Origin: Texcoconibacillus texcoconensis
Lineage (GTDB): Bacteria > Bacillota > Bacilli > Bacillales > Salisediminibacteriaceae
NCBI RefSeq assembly: GCF_014202575.1
Contig: NZ_JACHHB010000005.1
Coordinates: 124,001-188,000, forward strand
DNA: 64,000 nucleotides
Direction: 5' to 3'
A model generated the notes under the pieces. The model worked only from the letters and a program-made list of their open reading frames with translations, was not told the DNA's origin and did no database searches. Below, in pieces: positions 18,306 to 28,009 of this stretch. Each line of letters starts with the position of its first letter. Within the stretch, counting starts at the first letter, position 1. A program made the position numbers and the translations under genes.

Positions 18306-18336
18306 AAGAAGAGATGGAGTGATTCCACCTCTTCTA
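18306..18336 (-). terminator. intrinsic terminator after the SASP gene
   Basis: On the minus strand AGAAGAGGTGGA pairs with TCCATCTCTTCT around a short loop and runs into TTTTT. Confidence 0.75.
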
Positions 18337-18356
18337 CAGCCATGTTATTTTATTAT

Positions 18357-18572
18357 TTATTGTTGTTGCTGACCGCTAAATTGCTGTTCAGCTGTTTGAA
18401 CAAGTCGTTTTGTAATTTCTCCACCTACAGATCCGTTTGCGCGAGAAGTCGCGTCTGGACCTAGCTCAACACCAAATTCTTGTGCGATCTCATACTTCAT
18501 TTGATCTAAAGCTTGTTGTACGCCAGGTACTACTAATTGGTTGCTGCTTGAACTTCTGTTGTTTGTTTCCAT
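18357..18572 (-). CDS. alpha/beta-type small acid-soluble spore protein
   Basis: 71 residues, typical for the family. [20 protein letters not shown] contains the germination-protease region (YEIAQEFG) and [16 protein letters not shown] the second DNA-binding helix. The protein coats DNA in the forespore and protects it from UV and heat. Start ATG after a strong AAGGGGGGTG. The N-terminal 13 residues are Ser/Asn-rich and the C-terminus is Gln-rich. Expected to be expressed under SigG; I could not fix a promoter with confidence. Confidence 0.92.
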   Translation of the reverse strand: METNNRSSSSNQLVVPGVQQALDQMKYEIAQEFGVELGPDATSRANGSVGGEITKRLVQTAEQQFSGQQQQ

Positions 18573-18699
18573 GTTTTTTCACCCCCCTTTTTGTTTGTAG
18601 GCATAGTGTACGTCGATGTTCAATTCCTATGTGTAAGAAGGGGTTAGTAAAATTTAGAAACTTCCTGGCTTTTTATGGTTATCTGCTTTCAATATTGCT

Positions 18700-19998
18700 C
18701 TAGACTTCTTTTGTATTATCATTCAGTTGCTTAGCTGAAGAAGCGACTTCTTCTGAGGCTTTTCTTATTTCTTTAACCGTTTCTACAATATGTTTAAATT
18801 GATCATCAACACTTGTAATCAATTCGATATTTTCGTCGGTCGCTGAAGCAATATTTTGAAACGATTCCTCTGTTTGTTTTGCTTCTTCTGTTCCTCTCAC
18901 AATAAGTTCGTCGACTTCCTGGGTAGCCATTGTGACTTTTTCGTTATCTTCTATTGATGACTGAACAAGCTGTTCAATGACCTCGACAGAATCTTTTGTT
19001 TCATCAGAAAGTTTGCGAACCTCGTCAGCAACAACTGCAAAACCTTTTCCATATTCACCAGCACGAGCTGCTTCAATCGCAGAATTCAGCGCTAGTAAAT
19101 TCGTTTGCTCTGCAATACTTTTTACTAAGCCAATTACACGCTTAATTTCATTTGAAGACGTCGCTAACTGATTAACAAAACCTTGCATATTTTGTGACTT
19201 TTCACTTAAATCATCCATATTATTGGATAGTTCGCCCATACGACTTTTCCCATCTCGCGCGTGGGTTGAGGTTTTTTTTGATTGCATCGCTCCATGTTGA
19301 ATCGTCTGATTGACATGATCTGTAGTTTCAATCAAATGTTCCACAGACAAAGATGTTTGTTGTGACAAGGTAGCTAATTCTTCGGATAGAACAGTGATTT
19401 TTTCCTTTAAGTCATTCTTTACTTGCTCGTATACTCTTTCTCTTTGCAACTTTTCCTCATTTTCGTATTCCTCAAGCACAAGTTGTTGTTCGAAATTCAA
19501 TAACTTTGATATGGCCTGAAACGCTCGGTCGTATTCATCTGGGTCTTCAATTTCTGTTCTTAAAACGCTCATTAAAGATGTTAAAAGGTTTTGGAATGCC
19601 CCCATATACCATTTAGGACGTAAACCAATCTGGTAATGTACTTGAGCCACTTGTTTTCTAACTGAAAAGAAATCATTATCTATACAACCTGAAAACATTT
19701 GTTGGATATGAGTGGACAATGTTAATTTTAGCCGTTCTGTTGTACTATATTGGTGGATCATATCATTTAGTTTCGGAATCGAAAGAATTTGTTCATAAAA
19801 GCCATTTACTATTGTATCTAAGTGTTGGTCAATCAATGGCTGTAAAGACTTCGCTATAGATAAATCCGTTTTCGTCAGCTTTACTAACTGGACTTGCTTT
19901 TTAGTCATTTGATCCGGAATGTCTAAAGTTACCTCTAAATCTGTATTCAGCCTTTTAGGTTGTTGGTTCATCGATTTTTTCGCTTTGAAAAACATCAA
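18700..19998 (-). CDS. hemAT: HemAT globin-coupled aerotaxis transducer
   Basis: 432 residues, exactly the length of B. subtilis HemAT. Residues about 15-185 form the sensor globin: the proximal histidine is in [16 protein letters not shown] (about position 121) and the distal tyrosine in NGFYEQIL (about 68). Residues about 190-432 are the cytoplasmic methyl-accepting signalling hairpin with the conserved tip [20 protein letters not shown]. No membrane segment is present, as expected for this soluble oxygen sensor that acts through CheA and CheW. It stands alone with about 140 bases on the downstream-gene side. Confidence 0.93.
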   Translation of the reverse strand: MMFFKAKKSMNQQPKRLNTDLEVTLDIPDQMTKKQVQLVKLTKTDLSIAKSLQPLIDQHLDTIVNGFYEQILSIPKLNDMIHQYSTTERLKLTLSTHIQQMFSGCIDNDFFSVRKQVAQVHYQIGLRPKWYMGAFQNLLTSLMSVLRTEIEDPDEYDRAFQAISKLLNFEQQLVLEEYENEEKLQRERVYEQVKNDLKEKITVLSEELATLSQQTSLSVEHLIETTDHVNQTIQHGAMQSKKTSTHARDGKSRMGELSNNMDDLSEKSQNMQGFVNQLATSSNEIKRVIGLVKSIAEQTNLLALNSAIEAARAGEYGKGFAVVADEVRKLSDETKDSVEVIEQLVQSSIEDNEKVTMATQEVDELIVRGTEEAKQTEESFQNIASATDENIELITSVDDQFKHIVETVKEIRKASEEVASSAKQLNDNTKEV

Positions 19999-20140
19999 AA
20001 GCCCCCTATCCTATTCTAAAACCATGCGATCTAATCATGATAACATGATAACAGGATAAAAGACCTATAAAACACGATGTTTCTGACAATTTCTCAACTT
20101 TTTCACCTTCTATATGTTACACAACTTTGCTGCTTTTATT

Positions 20141-20776
20141 TCACATAATCAGCATTGGCTCTACTGAATTTTGTACTTCTTCACTCGAATAGCCATTTAG
20201 CGTTTCAACAAGGTACAAACCATCCTCTTTCACGTCTATAACAGCACGGTCTGTTATGATACGATTGACTACACCTTTTCCTGTTAACGGCAATTGACAA
20301 CGCTTTAATATTTTCGGATCTCCATTTCGGTTAACATGTTCCATAATAATGACCACTTTTTTTGCACCATGAACAAGGTCCATGGCACCACCCATACCCT
20401 TAATCATTTTCCCTGGAATCATCCAATTGGCGAGGTCACCATTTTCTGCGACTTCCATCCCACCTAAAATCGCCACATCAATGTGACCACCACGAATCAT
20501 TGCAAAAGATTCTGCATTATCAAAATAAGCAGCTCCATCAATCGCTGTAACTGTTTCCTTCCCTGCATTAATTAAATCAGGATCAAGCTCTTCTTCTGTT
20601 GGATATGGTCCAATACCTAATAACCCATTTTCTGATTGTAAAACCACTTTTTTATTTTCTGAAATATGATTAGCCACCATCGTTGGCATACCAATTCCTA
20701 AATTCACATAGTCACCTTCATGAATTTCCTGTGCAGCTCTTCGCGCAATTTGTTCACGTACTTTTTTTCGATCCAT
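20141..20776 (-). CDS. scoB: succinyl-CoA:3-oxoacid CoA-transferase subunit B
   Basis: About 211 residues. The active-site glutamate is in [14 protein letters not shown], and [19 protein letters not shown] and [17 protein letters not shown] are the usual subunit B motifs. The start is the ATG after GGGGGAAAAAAT; the longest frame adds eight residues. It follows scoA by 23 bases. Together they move CoA from succinyl-CoA or a similar donor to acetoacetate or another 3-oxoacid. Confidence 0.92.
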   Translation of the reverse strand: MDRKKVREQIARRAAQEIHEGDYVNLGIGMPTMVANHISENKKVVLQSENGLLGIGPYPTEEELDPDLINAGKETVTAIDGAAYFDNAESFAMIRGGHIDVAILGGMEVAENGDLANWMIPGKMIKGMGGAMDLVHGAKKVVIIMEHVNRNGDPKILKRCQLPLTGKGVVNRIITDRAVIDVKEDGLYLVETLNGYSSEEVQNSVEPMLIM

Positions 20777-20799
20777 ATTTTTTCCCCCTTCCCCTCTCA

Positions 20800-21495
20800 T
20801 TACTTGCTGTCTGCAACGGTTTTTCGTTCAATCCGTTTTTCTTGTTCCCCAACAATCAACTCATCAACATAAATGCTTGGCGTATGAACAGCAGCAGGGT
20901 CTAGATCCCCTGGTTTAACGAGGTTTTCTACTTCAGCAATCGTTAGTTCACCAGCAGCTGCAATCATCGGATTAAAGTTACGGGCCGTTTTGTTGTAAAT
21001 TAAATTTCCGTATGTGTCTCCATATTGCGCCCGTACAAGACTAAAGTCTGCCTTAATGGCGTGTTCTAACAAGTATTCTTGATTATCAAATGTACGAACT
21101 TCTTTTCCTTCAGCTATTTTTGTTCCGACACCAGCTGGCGTATAAAATGCAGGAATTCCTGCCCCACCTGCACGAATTCGTTCTGCTAAAGTCCCTTGAG
21201 GTACGAGTTCAACCTCCAATTCACCAGCTAATACTTGACGTTCAAATTCTTTATTTTCACCAACATACGATGCAACGATGCGATCAATTTGTTTTTTCTT
21301 TAACAGTAAACCTAATCCCCAATCGTCAACACCACAATTGTTTGAAACAATTGTCAATCCTTTGACACCAGAACGTTGTAATGCTTGGATCAACCCTTCA
21401 GGAATACCACACAACCCAAAACCTCCCACGAGTAGCGTTGCACCATCTTGAATCGGAGCAACAGCTTCATCGAACGACGTGTGTACATGCTTCAT
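20800..21495 (-). CDS. scoA: succinyl-CoA:3-oxoacid CoA-transferase subunit A
   Basis: About 231 residues. The glycine-rich CoA-binding motif [14 protein letters not shown] is at about residues 22-35, and [15 protein letters not shown] and [16 protein letters not shown] are conserved in subunit A. Two ATG codons in tandem follow AAGGGGGAAT; the second has better spacing. The longest frame adds 30 residues without homology. It forms an operon with scoB. Confidence 0.92.
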   Translation of the reverse strand: MKHVHTSFDEAVAPIQDGATLLVGGFGLCGIPEGLIQALQRSGVKGLTIVSNNCGVDDWGLGLLLKKKQIDRIVASYVGENKEFERQVLAGELEVELVPQGTLAERIRAGGAGIPAFYTPAGVGTKIAEGKEVRTFDNQEYLLEHAIKADFSLVRAQYGDTYGNLIYNKTARNFNPMIAAAGELTIAEVENLVKPGDLDPAAVHTPSIYVDELIVGEQEKRIERKTVADSK

Positions 21496-21730
21496 CATAA
21501 TTCCCCCTTTCATCTGATACCGGACGGGTGTGATTTTTTGAAATAAGACGCCCGAGATACATAGCCAAGACGATAATCGATGACTCATCACCTTTTTGAT
21601 GCTTGACCGTCTACTCGATACTTACGAAACAAAATGGAGAAATATACACGTAACCGACTTCTGATTGTCCGAAGAAAAGACTGTTACAAAAAATTGATAA
21701 CAAATCATTCACTTATCCGTTAGAAAGACA

Positions 21731-21780
21731 CAAAAAAAGTGCCTCAAAAATCAGTTTTATACCAACGTTTGAAACACCCT
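21731..21780 (-). terminator. intrinsic terminator after the CcdA-like gene
   Basis: On the minus strand GTGTTTCAAA pairs with TTTGAGGCAC, followed by seven T. The stem is 10 bp with a wobble or mismatch and a long loop. Confidence 0.65.
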
Positions 21781-21793
21781 CTTTTTTCTCTAT

Positions 21794-22519
21794 TTACCAA
21801 AATGTCAAAATATCCATAACCCCAATAAAAATCATCATACCTCCAGCAACCTTTTGAACAACCATTCCGAGCTTACGTCCCTTCTTCATGACACCTCCAC
21901 TAAAGCCTAAATACCAAATGACCCCAATAACAATAAGGAATGGAATTGAGGTTCCAACCGCAAATATACTTGGTAAAATTGCACCGTAAGATGTTGACAA
22001 TACTAGTGGCATTAACGTCATAAAGAACAATAAAAACATCGTAGGACAAAATGCTAACGAAAAACTAAAACCTAGTAAAAAAGCACCCCATTTTCCTTCT
22101 TTTTTCATTTCATTTTGCTTCCATAAATTCAATGTCCAATGCATTCGAATGAGCCCGAGCATATATAAACCGATCAAAATTAACATCGGCCCAATCAATC
22201 GCCTTATCCATGGAAAAAATTCAGTCAGAGACTGTTGAAACTCTTGTCCAAGTAACCATACGATGAAACCAATCCCTGAAAAAGCGACGATTTTACCTAG
22301 TACATAAAAAGACGTATCCCACCCAGAAATGCCTTTATTGACAGATTTCGTTCCGTACAAAGTGATCGCACTAATATTACCCGAAAACTGACATGGTGCC
22401 AATGCACCAACGACGCCTAATAAAAACGCTGCTAAAATCGGGATATTTTCAAACTGATTAGCTGCATTCAGAAATGGTTCACGAAAAAAATAGCTAATTT
22501 GATCGACCAATTCAAACAT
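21794..22519 (-). CDS. CcdA/DsbD-type (or sulfite exporter-like) membrane protein
   Basis: 241 residues with six membrane segments. Two cysteines lie in equivalent places of the two three-helix halves: GALAPCQFSGN in the first and LAFCPTMFLL in the second, as in the redox-active pair of CcdA/DsbD. This suggests transfer of electrons across the membrane to an extracytoplasmic thioredoxin-like partner, but none is encoded nearby. Relatives are also annotated as urease accessory or SafE-like exporters, so the substrate is open. Neighbour: the LuxR-type regulator about 110 bases upstream on the same strand. Confidence 0.7.
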   Translation of the reverse strand: MFELVDQISYFFREPFLNAANQFENIPILAAFLLGVVGALAPCQFSGNISAITLYGTKSVNKGISGWDTSFYVLGKIVAFSGIGFIVWLLGQEFQQSLTEFFPWIRRLIGPMLILIGLYMLGLIRMHWTLNLWKQNEMKKEGKWGAFLLGFSFSLAFCPTMFLLFFMTLMPLVLSTSYGAILPSIFAVGTSIPFLIVIGVIWYLGFSGGVMKKGRKLGMVVQKVAGGMMIFIGVMDILTFW

Positions 22520-22628
22520 GATATATTCCCCATTTTTTAAACTTCTTATTCATTAAAACTAGTCTATCATGTCGAAAGTAAACTAGAAATAAGCATAGCT
22601 AACATAATTATCGATGGTTATTAAACAA

Positions 22629-23234
22629 CTAAAAATTAATTAATCCTATTTCCTTTGCCTTAGTAATCCACTCTTTTTTCGTCTTCACACCTAGTTTTTT
22701 ACGAATGTTTCTGCGGTGATTTTCTACGGTTTTTGTTGCGATGTTATATATGTCCGCTATTTCATTTATTGTATATCCATATACAGTCAACCTGAAAACT
22801 TCTTTCTCACGCTGTGTAAGATTGTTTTCTGTAGAACGAAAGCGATATCGATCTAAATAAAATACTTTTTCTCCATCATGAATTTTTTGTAAATCATCAA
22901 TCGCCTCATCAAGTGACACACGTTTTTCTAAAAACCCATCAGCTCCTGCCATATACGCTTGTTTTTCCATCTCTTGGTTGTCATCACGACTTGTAACAAT
23001 AATGCGATGGTGTGTCGGTATTGACCGAAGTTGTTGCACAGCGCCAAATACATCGCCTCCCCCCTCTAATTCCACATCCAAAAAAATAATATCAAATGTG
23101 TAACGATGAACTTGTTCATATAAATGACTAAAATGATCAACAGAAGTAAGTGCCTCAACCGTAAATAGATCGTTTAACAATTGGGAAAGTCCATAACGAA
23201 AGACAGCCTCAGAATCTGCCAAAATAATTTTCAT
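22629..23234 (-). CDS. NarL/LuxR-family response regulator (no adjacent kinase)
   Basis: About 201 residues. The receiver domain (1-120) has the phospho-acceptor in IIFLDVELEG and the conserved lysine in ADGFLEKRVS. The C-terminal HTH shows LTQREKEVFRLTVYGYTINE and TVENHRRNIRKKLGVKTK, the GerE/LuxR pattern. The start is the ATG after AAAGGTTGAGGGCG. No histidine kinase lies within the window near it. It is divergent from the cytochrome bd operon, 246 bases away, and may regulate it, but that is only an inference from position. Confidence 0.82.
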   Translation of the reverse strand: MKIILADSEAVFRYGLSQLLNDLFTVEALTSVDHFSHLYEQVHRYTFDIIFLDVELEGGGDVFGAVQQLRSIPTHHRIIVTSRDDNQEMEKQAYMAGADGFLEKRVSLDEAIDDLQKIHDGEKVFYLDRYRFRSTENNLTQREKEVFRLTVYGYTINEIADIYNIATKTVENHRRNIRKKLGVKTKKEWITKAKEIGLINF

Positions 23235-23375
23235 CGCCCTCAACCTTTCTTCATTTTTCCAATTTTTAAGTTTTCATTTAAAATGTCAATATTTTTGTCA
23301 AAAAATCATCATTTTTTGTTCACTCATTCGCAACAAATATCTCCTATACTAGGTGTTAACCCCTATATTACTGTT

Positions 23376-23393
23376 TTGTGTGATTTTATACAA
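23376..23393. promoter_or_regulatory. Rex-like palindrome upstream of cydA
   Basis: TTGTG and TACAA end an 18-bp AT-rich sequence (TTGTGTGATTTTATACAA), a partial match to the Rex site TTGTGAAATAATTCACAA. Rex represses cyd genes in several Firmicutes according to NADH/NAD. The match is imperfect. Confidence 0.3.
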
Positions 23394-23480
23394 TGCCATT
23401 AAGTACAACTTTGTTTTACTACAAAAACAGTCGATGATCAAAAGAATGAACATAACTTTAAAAGAAAAGAGGGATGAAGC

Positions 23481-24842
23481 GTGTTTGAATACGATCCGGT
23501 GTTATATAGTCGGATTTTAACGGCTATAACACTATCTTTTCACATTATTTTTGCGACAGTAGGGGTCGGTGCACCGCTAATGATCGCCATTGCTGAATGG
23601 ATGGGGATCAAACGTAATGATCCGCATTATACACTGTTAGCAAGACGTTGGGCGCGCGGTTTTGTCGTCGTCGTTGCCGTCGGCGTCGTAACCGGTACAG
23701 CCATTGGCTTACAACTCAGTTTGCTTTGGCCAAACTTTATGCAAGCAGCTGGCCATACGATTGGCCTCCCATTATTTATGGAAGTTTTTGCGTTTTTCTT
23801 TGAAGCGATTTTCTTAGGTATTTATTTATACACATGGGATCGCTTTAAGAGTAAAATGAAGCATTTCTTACTCGTTATTCCAGTCGTCATCGGTGCGACA
23901 GCTTCAGCGTTCTTTATCACAACCGTCAACGGCTTTATGAATACACCGTACGGGTTCGATTTGGTTGATGGTGTTCTAACGAATGTGAGTCCGCTACAAG
24001 CGATGTTTAACCCTGCAACACCAACGAAAGTATCGCACGTAATTATTACATGTTATTTAACGACTGCATTTATCTTAGCGGCGATTGCAGCATTTAAATT
24101 AATGCGTGGAAGCAATCATATTTACCATAAAAAAGCACTCCATATGACAATGGTTACAGGTGCTGTGTTTGCGATTGCTACTGCTGCAATTGGTGACTTG
24201 TCCGGAAAGTTTTTACACGAATATCAACCAGAAAAATTAGCAGCAGCTGAATGGCACTTCGAAACGACATCTGAAGCGCCTCTTGTCTTAGGTGGCGTTT
24301 TGACAGAAGATAATGAAGTCAATTATGCGTTAGAAATTCCTTATGCATTAAGTATCTTAGCTGGGGGAACAACTGGTGAAGAAGTAATCGGTTTGAATGA
24401 ATTTCCTGAAGAGGAATTACCCCCACTCTTTGTCCATTACTTGTTTGATATCATGGTTTTCATCGGTATGTATTTACTCCTTGTGTCGGTAGCATTTGTC
24501 TTGATGAATTGGCACAACCGCTTTAATCCAATCAAACGGTTTAATGGGTTCAGTAACAAAATGTTATGGGCGATCGCAGCTGGAGGACCGATTGCCATGT
24601 TAGGAACGCAATCGGGGTGGTTCTTCGCTGAAATCGGACGACAACCTTGGATTATTAATGGGGTTATGACCGTTAGCGAAGCAGCAACATCATCACAGCA
24701 TGTTGATATCATGCTCGTCCTTTTCTCTATTTTATACGCCATTTTAGGTGTTACGAGCTTCATTGTACTTCGTAGAATGTTCAAGCATTATCCAGTTGAA
24801 CACGAGCTCGTTGAACGCGGGATTGAAAGAGAGGGGGCTTAA
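23481..24842 (+). CDS. cydA: cytochrome bd-type quinol oxidase subunit I
   Basis: 453 residues with nine membrane segments. SFHIIFATVGVGAP contains the haem b595/d histidine region near the N-terminus, WARGFVVVVAVGVVTGTAIG is the second helix, and GRQPWIINGVMTVSEA is the conserved segment after the quinol loop. The Q-loop is short, placing it in the YthA or cyanide-insensitive group rather than the long-loop E. coli type. Start GTG after AGAGGGATGAAGC. It is followed after 6 bases by subunit II. The complex is in the cytoplasmic membrane and reduces oxygen with quinol. Confidence 0.92.
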   Translation: MFEYDPVLYSRILTAITLSFHIIFATVGVGAPLMIAIAEWMGIKRNDPHYTLLARRWARGFVVVVAVGVVTGTAIGLQLSLLWPNFMQAAGHTIGLPLFMEVFAFFFEAIFLGIYLYTWDRFKSKMKHFLLVIPVVIGATASAFFITTVNGFMNTPYGFDLVDGVLTNVSPLQAMFNPATPTKVSHVIITCYLTTAFILAAIAAFKLMRGSNHIYHKKALHMTMVTGAVFAIATAAIGDLSGKFLHEYQPEKLAAAEWHFETTSEAPLVLGGVLTEDNEVNYALEIPYALSILAGGTTGEEVIGLNEFPEEELPPLFVHYLFDIMVFIGMYLLLVSVAFVLMNWHNRFNPIKRFNGFSNKMLWAIAAGGPIAMLGTQSGWFFAEIGRQPWIINGVMTVSEAATSSQHVDIMLVLFSILYAILGVTSFIVLRRMFKHYPVEHELVERGIEREGA

Positions 24843-24848
24843 TCAGTT

Positions 24849-25877
24849 ATGAGTTATGAATTGATAGGTATTACCGTTCTTTGGACGTTTTTATATGGTT
24901 ATTTGATTGTTGCATCAATCGACTTTGGCGCAGGATTTTTCAGCTATTACAGCAGAATCACGAACAACAAACATAAAGTACACCATATGATTCAACGTTA
25001 TTTGTCGCCTGTTTGGGAAGTAACGAATGTTTTCCTCGTATTCTTCTTTGTTGGAATCGTCGGATTTTTCCCTGACACAGCGTACTATTATGGATCAGCG
25101 CTTTTAATACCGGGGAGTATTTCGATCATTTTAATCGCCCTTCGCGGGTCATACTATGCATTTGCGACCTACGGTTCAAAGGACAGTCACCTATATACGT
25201 TTTTGTATGGGGGAACAGGCCTATTAATCCCTGCTTCCCTCACAACAGTTCTCACGGTTGCTGTTGGAGGCTATGTTTCCGTTGAAGAAAACCATGTTCA
25301 ACTGCTGTATGGCGAGCTCTTTACGAGTATTTATTCCTGGAGCGTCGTCGCATTAGCGATCGTTAGTGTCTTATTTATCTCTGGTAGTTTTATGACTTTC
25401 TATGCTCACAAAGCCGGTGACCAACCCGCGCTAGATTTGTTAAGAAAATATGCATTGGCTTGGTCTTTTCCTACGATTATCGCTTGTGTAATTGCATTTT
25501 TCGGAATGAATCAACGCAATCCATCGCACTTTCAAAATATGACAGATTTATCATGGTTGTATGGACTTTCTGTCGTATTCTTTTTGGCTGCGGTAATACT
25601 CATTTGGAAACGAAAACGATATGGCCTTGCTTTTATCTTTGTGATGTTACAATTTGCAACTGCATTTTTTGCATACGGGGCAGCTCACCTTCCGTACCTA
25701 TTGTATCCACATTTAACAATCTATGACGGCGTGACTAATGACGCTATGGCCATTTCTTTGATCATTGTATTCATAGCAGGATTGTTGTTATTGATTCCAT
25801 CGCTTTATTTACTCATGCGCCTATTTTTATTTGATACGAATTACGTTAAAGGGCATGAAGCAGACAAAAAAGCATAG
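24849..25877 (+). CDS. cydB: cytochrome bd-type quinol oxidase subunit II
   Basis: 342 residues with eight to nine membrane segments, starting at ATG shortly after GAGAGGGGG. Conserved pieces are LYGYLIVASIDFGAGFF near the N-terminus (with the Asp common to subunit II), ISPVWEVTNVF-like SPVWEVTNVFLVF, and GSYYAFATYGS. It is the YthB type. It lies between cydA and a 44-residue third gene and is plainly co-transcribed. Confidence 0.9.
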   Translation: MSYELIGITVLWTFLYGYLIVASIDFGAGFFSYYSRITNNKHKVHHMIQRYLSPVWEVTNVFLVFFFVGIVGFFPDTAYYYGSALLIPGSISIILIALRGSYYAFATYGSKDSHLYTFLYGGTGLLIPASLTTVLTVAVGGYVSVEENHVQLLYGELFTSIYSWSVVALAIVSVLFISGSFMTFYAHKAGDQPALDLLRKYALAWSFPTIIACVIAFFGMNQRNPSHFQNMTDLSWLYGLSVVFFLAAVILIWKRKRYGLAFIFVMLQFATAFFAYGAAHLPYLLYPHLTIYDGVTNDAMAISLIIVFIAGLLLLIPSLYLLMRLFLFDTNYVKGHEADKKA

Positions 25878-25890
25878 GGAGGAATTGCAC

Positions 25891-26025
25891 ATGGACATGA
25901 GCTGGTTTCTCATCATGATCGCATCACCACTTATATTAATTGCCTCAATTGCCTTTCCATTTATTTGGGGCGCTAAAGCAAAAACACCTGATTGGTTAAA
26001 GGAAGAGGAAAAACAAAAACAATAA
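25891..26025 (+). CDS. small third subunit of the bd oxidase (CydS/YthC-like)
   Basis: 44 residues: one membrane helix (about residues 4-27, WFLIMIASPLILIASIAFPF) and a charged Lys/Glu-rich tail. Start ATG eight bases after GGGAGGAAT; a longer frame from 25831 overlaps cydB and is rejected. It begins 13 bases after cydB. Small single-helix subunits stabilise haem in bd oxidases (CydX in E. coli, CydS in Geobacillus), so the same role is likely here. Confidence 0.78.
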   Translation: MDMSWFLIMIASPLILIASIAFPFIWGAKAKTPDWLKEEEKQKQ

Positions 26026-26030
26026 AAACA

Positions 26031-26074
26031 AAGTCCCGGAAGTATACAAGCTCTTGTTCTTCCGGGACTTTTTG
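26031..26074. terminator. bidirectional terminator between cyd operon and deacetylase
   Basis: AAGTCCCGGAAG and TTCCGGGACTT form a stem of about 11 bp with T-runs on the right and A-runs on the left, serving both converging genes. Confidence 0.85.
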
Positions 26075-26081
26075 TTCATAA

Positions 26082-26939
26082 TTATTCCGCTTTCTCAGCT
26101 GGAATATTAAGTAGCTCAGAAACAGTAACAAATTCATAACCTTGCTCTTGCAATTCAGGGATGATGCGGTCAAGTGATTCGATCGTATTCGTCAAATCTT
26201 GTTCTTCAACACCACCATCGTGCATCAAAATAATCGCACCAGGGTGCGTATTATCAACGACATTACTCGTAATTTCATCGACAGGAAGTTCTTGCCAATC
26301 CAAAGAATCAACAGTCCAGCCGATCACGTTATACTGTAAATCCGCTAATTCTTCGACAAGCTTTTCGTAAAGGAAACCATATGGTGGGCGGAACAGGCTT
26401 GTCCGTTTCCCAGTTATTTCTGCGATTTGGTCCTCTGTTTTAGTTACTTCGTTTACAAGTGTATCCACGCTTCCTTCTTCAACAAGATCAGGATGCCAAT
26501 ATGTGTGGTTTCCAATATCATGTCCTTCTTCTACAATTCGTCTCGCAAGATCTGGGTTAGCTTCTGCTCTTGCTCCCATGAGAAAAAAAGTAGCAGCTGC
26601 ATTATGTTCATTTAACTTTTCCAAAACACCAGGTGTAAAACGAGGGTCAGGACCATCATCAAAGGTGATTGCGACCTTTTTTTCCGCCCACGGACCACTT
26701 AAAAATACAGTATCAGGGTATAGTTGTTGCAACAGTGTTTGGGGAACTGGTTCTTGAATACGATTTTCATATTCCGAACCCCCCCTTAAATCAGGTAATT
26801 CTTCTGTTTGTTCCTCTTCATCGTTTCCCCACCAAGATTGTTCAACAGCATCATTGGCAAGCACATTTGTTAACCCAATCGCTTGAAGGCCGATGAAAAG
26901 AGCCATCACAAACAGTAACTTGGACAAAGTCCTCTTCAT
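26082..26939 (-). CDS. secreted polysaccharide deacetylase (NodB domain)
   Basis: About 285 residues. The start is the ATG nine bases after GGAG, giving a signal peptide (MKRTLSKLLFVMALFIGLQA, cleavage near VLA-ND). An acidic stretch follows. The NodB motifs are complete: AITFDDGPD (metal Asp and catalytic Asp), HTYWHP (metal-binding HxxxHP-type), RPPYG, and LMHDGG. Expected to act outside the membrane on peptidoglycan or another N-acetylated polymer. A PdaB-like sporulation role is possible but not shown. Confidence 0.87.
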   Translation of the reverse strand: MKRTLSKLLFVMALFIGLQAIGLTNVLANDAVEQSWWGNDEEEQTEELPDLRGGSEYENRIQEPVPQTLLQQLYPDTVFLSGPWAEKKVAITFDDGPDPRFTPGVLEKLNEHNAAATFFLMGARAEANPDLARRIVEEGHDIGNHTYWHPDLVEEGSVDTLVNEVTKTEDQIAEITGKRTSLFRPPYGFLYEKLVEELADLQYNVIGWTVDSLDWQELPVDEITSNVVDNTHPGAIILMHDGGVEEQDLTNTIESLDRIIPELQEQGYEFVTVSELLNIPAEKAE

Positions 26940-27110
26940 TTTTGCCAACTCCTTCATTTTGTAGTCCATGAATAGTTTCTATAACCATGAATCTTTTATT
27001 CGCCCATCGCGAAAATAATTAAAAATATATTCAAACATGCGATTTTGCATAAGAAAAAGACGGAGACATTCACTTCTCCGCCATAAAGAAATACCGATCA
27101 AAATTCTCTT

Positions 27111-27359
27111 TTACCATTGTAGGTAAGGGGAGATAGGCCCGAACCAAGGGTGAAATCCATGCCCGTGATGAGTCCAGTGAGGATGCCAGTGATGGTGTTG
27201 CCATGGATAGTGCCCTCCATGATGCCCTCCATGATGCCATCCGTGATGTCCATGGTGATCATGCCATGGGGTGTGATGCATATATCCGTAATGATAATGC
27301 CCTGTTGGATGATGCGGGTGATGGCCCCATAACATATGCGGGTGATGGTGATAGAACAT
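27111..27359 (-). CDS. extremely histidine-rich small protein
   Basis: 82 residues, of which 31 are histidine (38%), with Gly, Pro, Trp and Tyr filling most of the rest; there are HHG-like repeats such as GHHGWHHGGHHGGHYPWQHH. The start is the ATG about 10 bases after AAAGGAG; the longest frame adds 11 charged residues. It has no signal peptide and ends in FGPISPYLQW. Such composition fits a metal-binding or spore-coat protein; the neighbouring spoVIF on the opposite strand favours a spore role, but this is inference. Confidence 0.6.
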   Translation of the reverse strand: MFYHHHPHMLWGHHPHHPTGHYHYGYMHHTPWHDHHGHHGWHHGGHHGGHYPWQHHHWHPHWTHHGHGFHPWFGPISPYLQW

Positions 27360-27599
27360 GGGTGGTTCTCTCCTTTCTTCCTTTCCTTTCACTAGCTACT
27401 CTATGCAAATACCTAATATTTGTGCGCTTCATGCCCAATTCATCTGACATGTACGAATGAAATTTCTTTTGATTTTTCTCCTGAATACTACTAGTCGCCC
27501 AAACGTCTGCAGTGTTTATGCATATAGTTATTTTATAGGACGGAAAGGAAAGCCATATGACTTTTTCCGGAAAAAATGAGGAATAGGAGGAGACGTACT

Positions 27600-27866
27600 G
27601 TGAGTAACAACCCATTTTTTAAAAACTTCGAGAAAAAAACAGGCGTCAACATGGATGAAGTGAAAAAATTAGCTGAGTCCGTCAAAGATTACGATTTAAA
27701 GGATGAAGAAAACGTAAGAGATTTAATCCAACAAGTAGGTAGTTTAGCCAACAAACCGGTTTCCAAAGAAGTTGAGGATGAATTGATTCAAAAGATTATG
27801 AACGATTCAGGATCCATTGACTTTAATACAGTCAGCCAAATGATGAATAACAAAAAGAAAGATTAA
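27600..27866 (+). CDS. spoVIF: stage VI sporulation protein F
   Basis: 88 residues, matching SpoVIF (YjcC). It starts at a GTG six bases after GGAGGAGACG; the in-frame ATG upstream at 27576 overlaps the Shine-Dalgarno region. NPFFKNFEKKTGVNMDEVKK at the start and IDFNTVSQMMNNKKKD at the end are family traits. In B. subtilis it is needed for spore coat assembly and resistance late in sporulation. It is followed by a strong terminator. Confidence 0.85.
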   Translation: MSNNPFFKNFEKKTGVNMDEVKKLAESVKDYDLKDEENVRDLIQQVGSLANKPVSKEVEDELIQKIMNDSGSIDFNTVSQMMNNKKKD

Positions 27867-27878
27867 CATGCTACTTTA

Positions 27879-27906
27879 AACCAAGGGGGTCCCCCCTTGG
27901 TTTTTT
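27879..27906 (+). terminator. intrinsic terminator after spoVIF
   Basis: AACCAAGGGGG and CCCCCTTGGTT form a perfect 11-bp stem with a 2-base loop, running into TTTTTTAT. Confidence 0.88.
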
Positions 27907-27952
27907 ATTTGCTTAAAATCAACTTTTACGTCGTATGAGCGATTATTTCTTT

Positions 27953-27992
27953 TAAAAAGTCGACCACAAACCTTTTATTGTTAGTCGACTTT
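27953..27992 (-). terminator. intrinsic terminator after the CGCGG-protein gene
   Basis: AAAGTCGAC and GTCGACTTT form a 9-bp stem; on the minus strand it is followed by TTTTT. Confidence 0.7.
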
Positions 27993-28009
27993 ACGAAATG
28001 GTCATTTCT

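Noticed and set aside
24437..24784. 115-residue minus-strand frame inside cydA
   Set aside because: It lies wholly within a well-supported membrane protein gene and has no recognisable sequence.
27150..27332. Methionine-rich open frame opposite the His-rich gene
   Set aside because: CAT codons for His read as ATG for Met on the other strand, so it is a mirror of the real gene. It has no ribosome site of its own.
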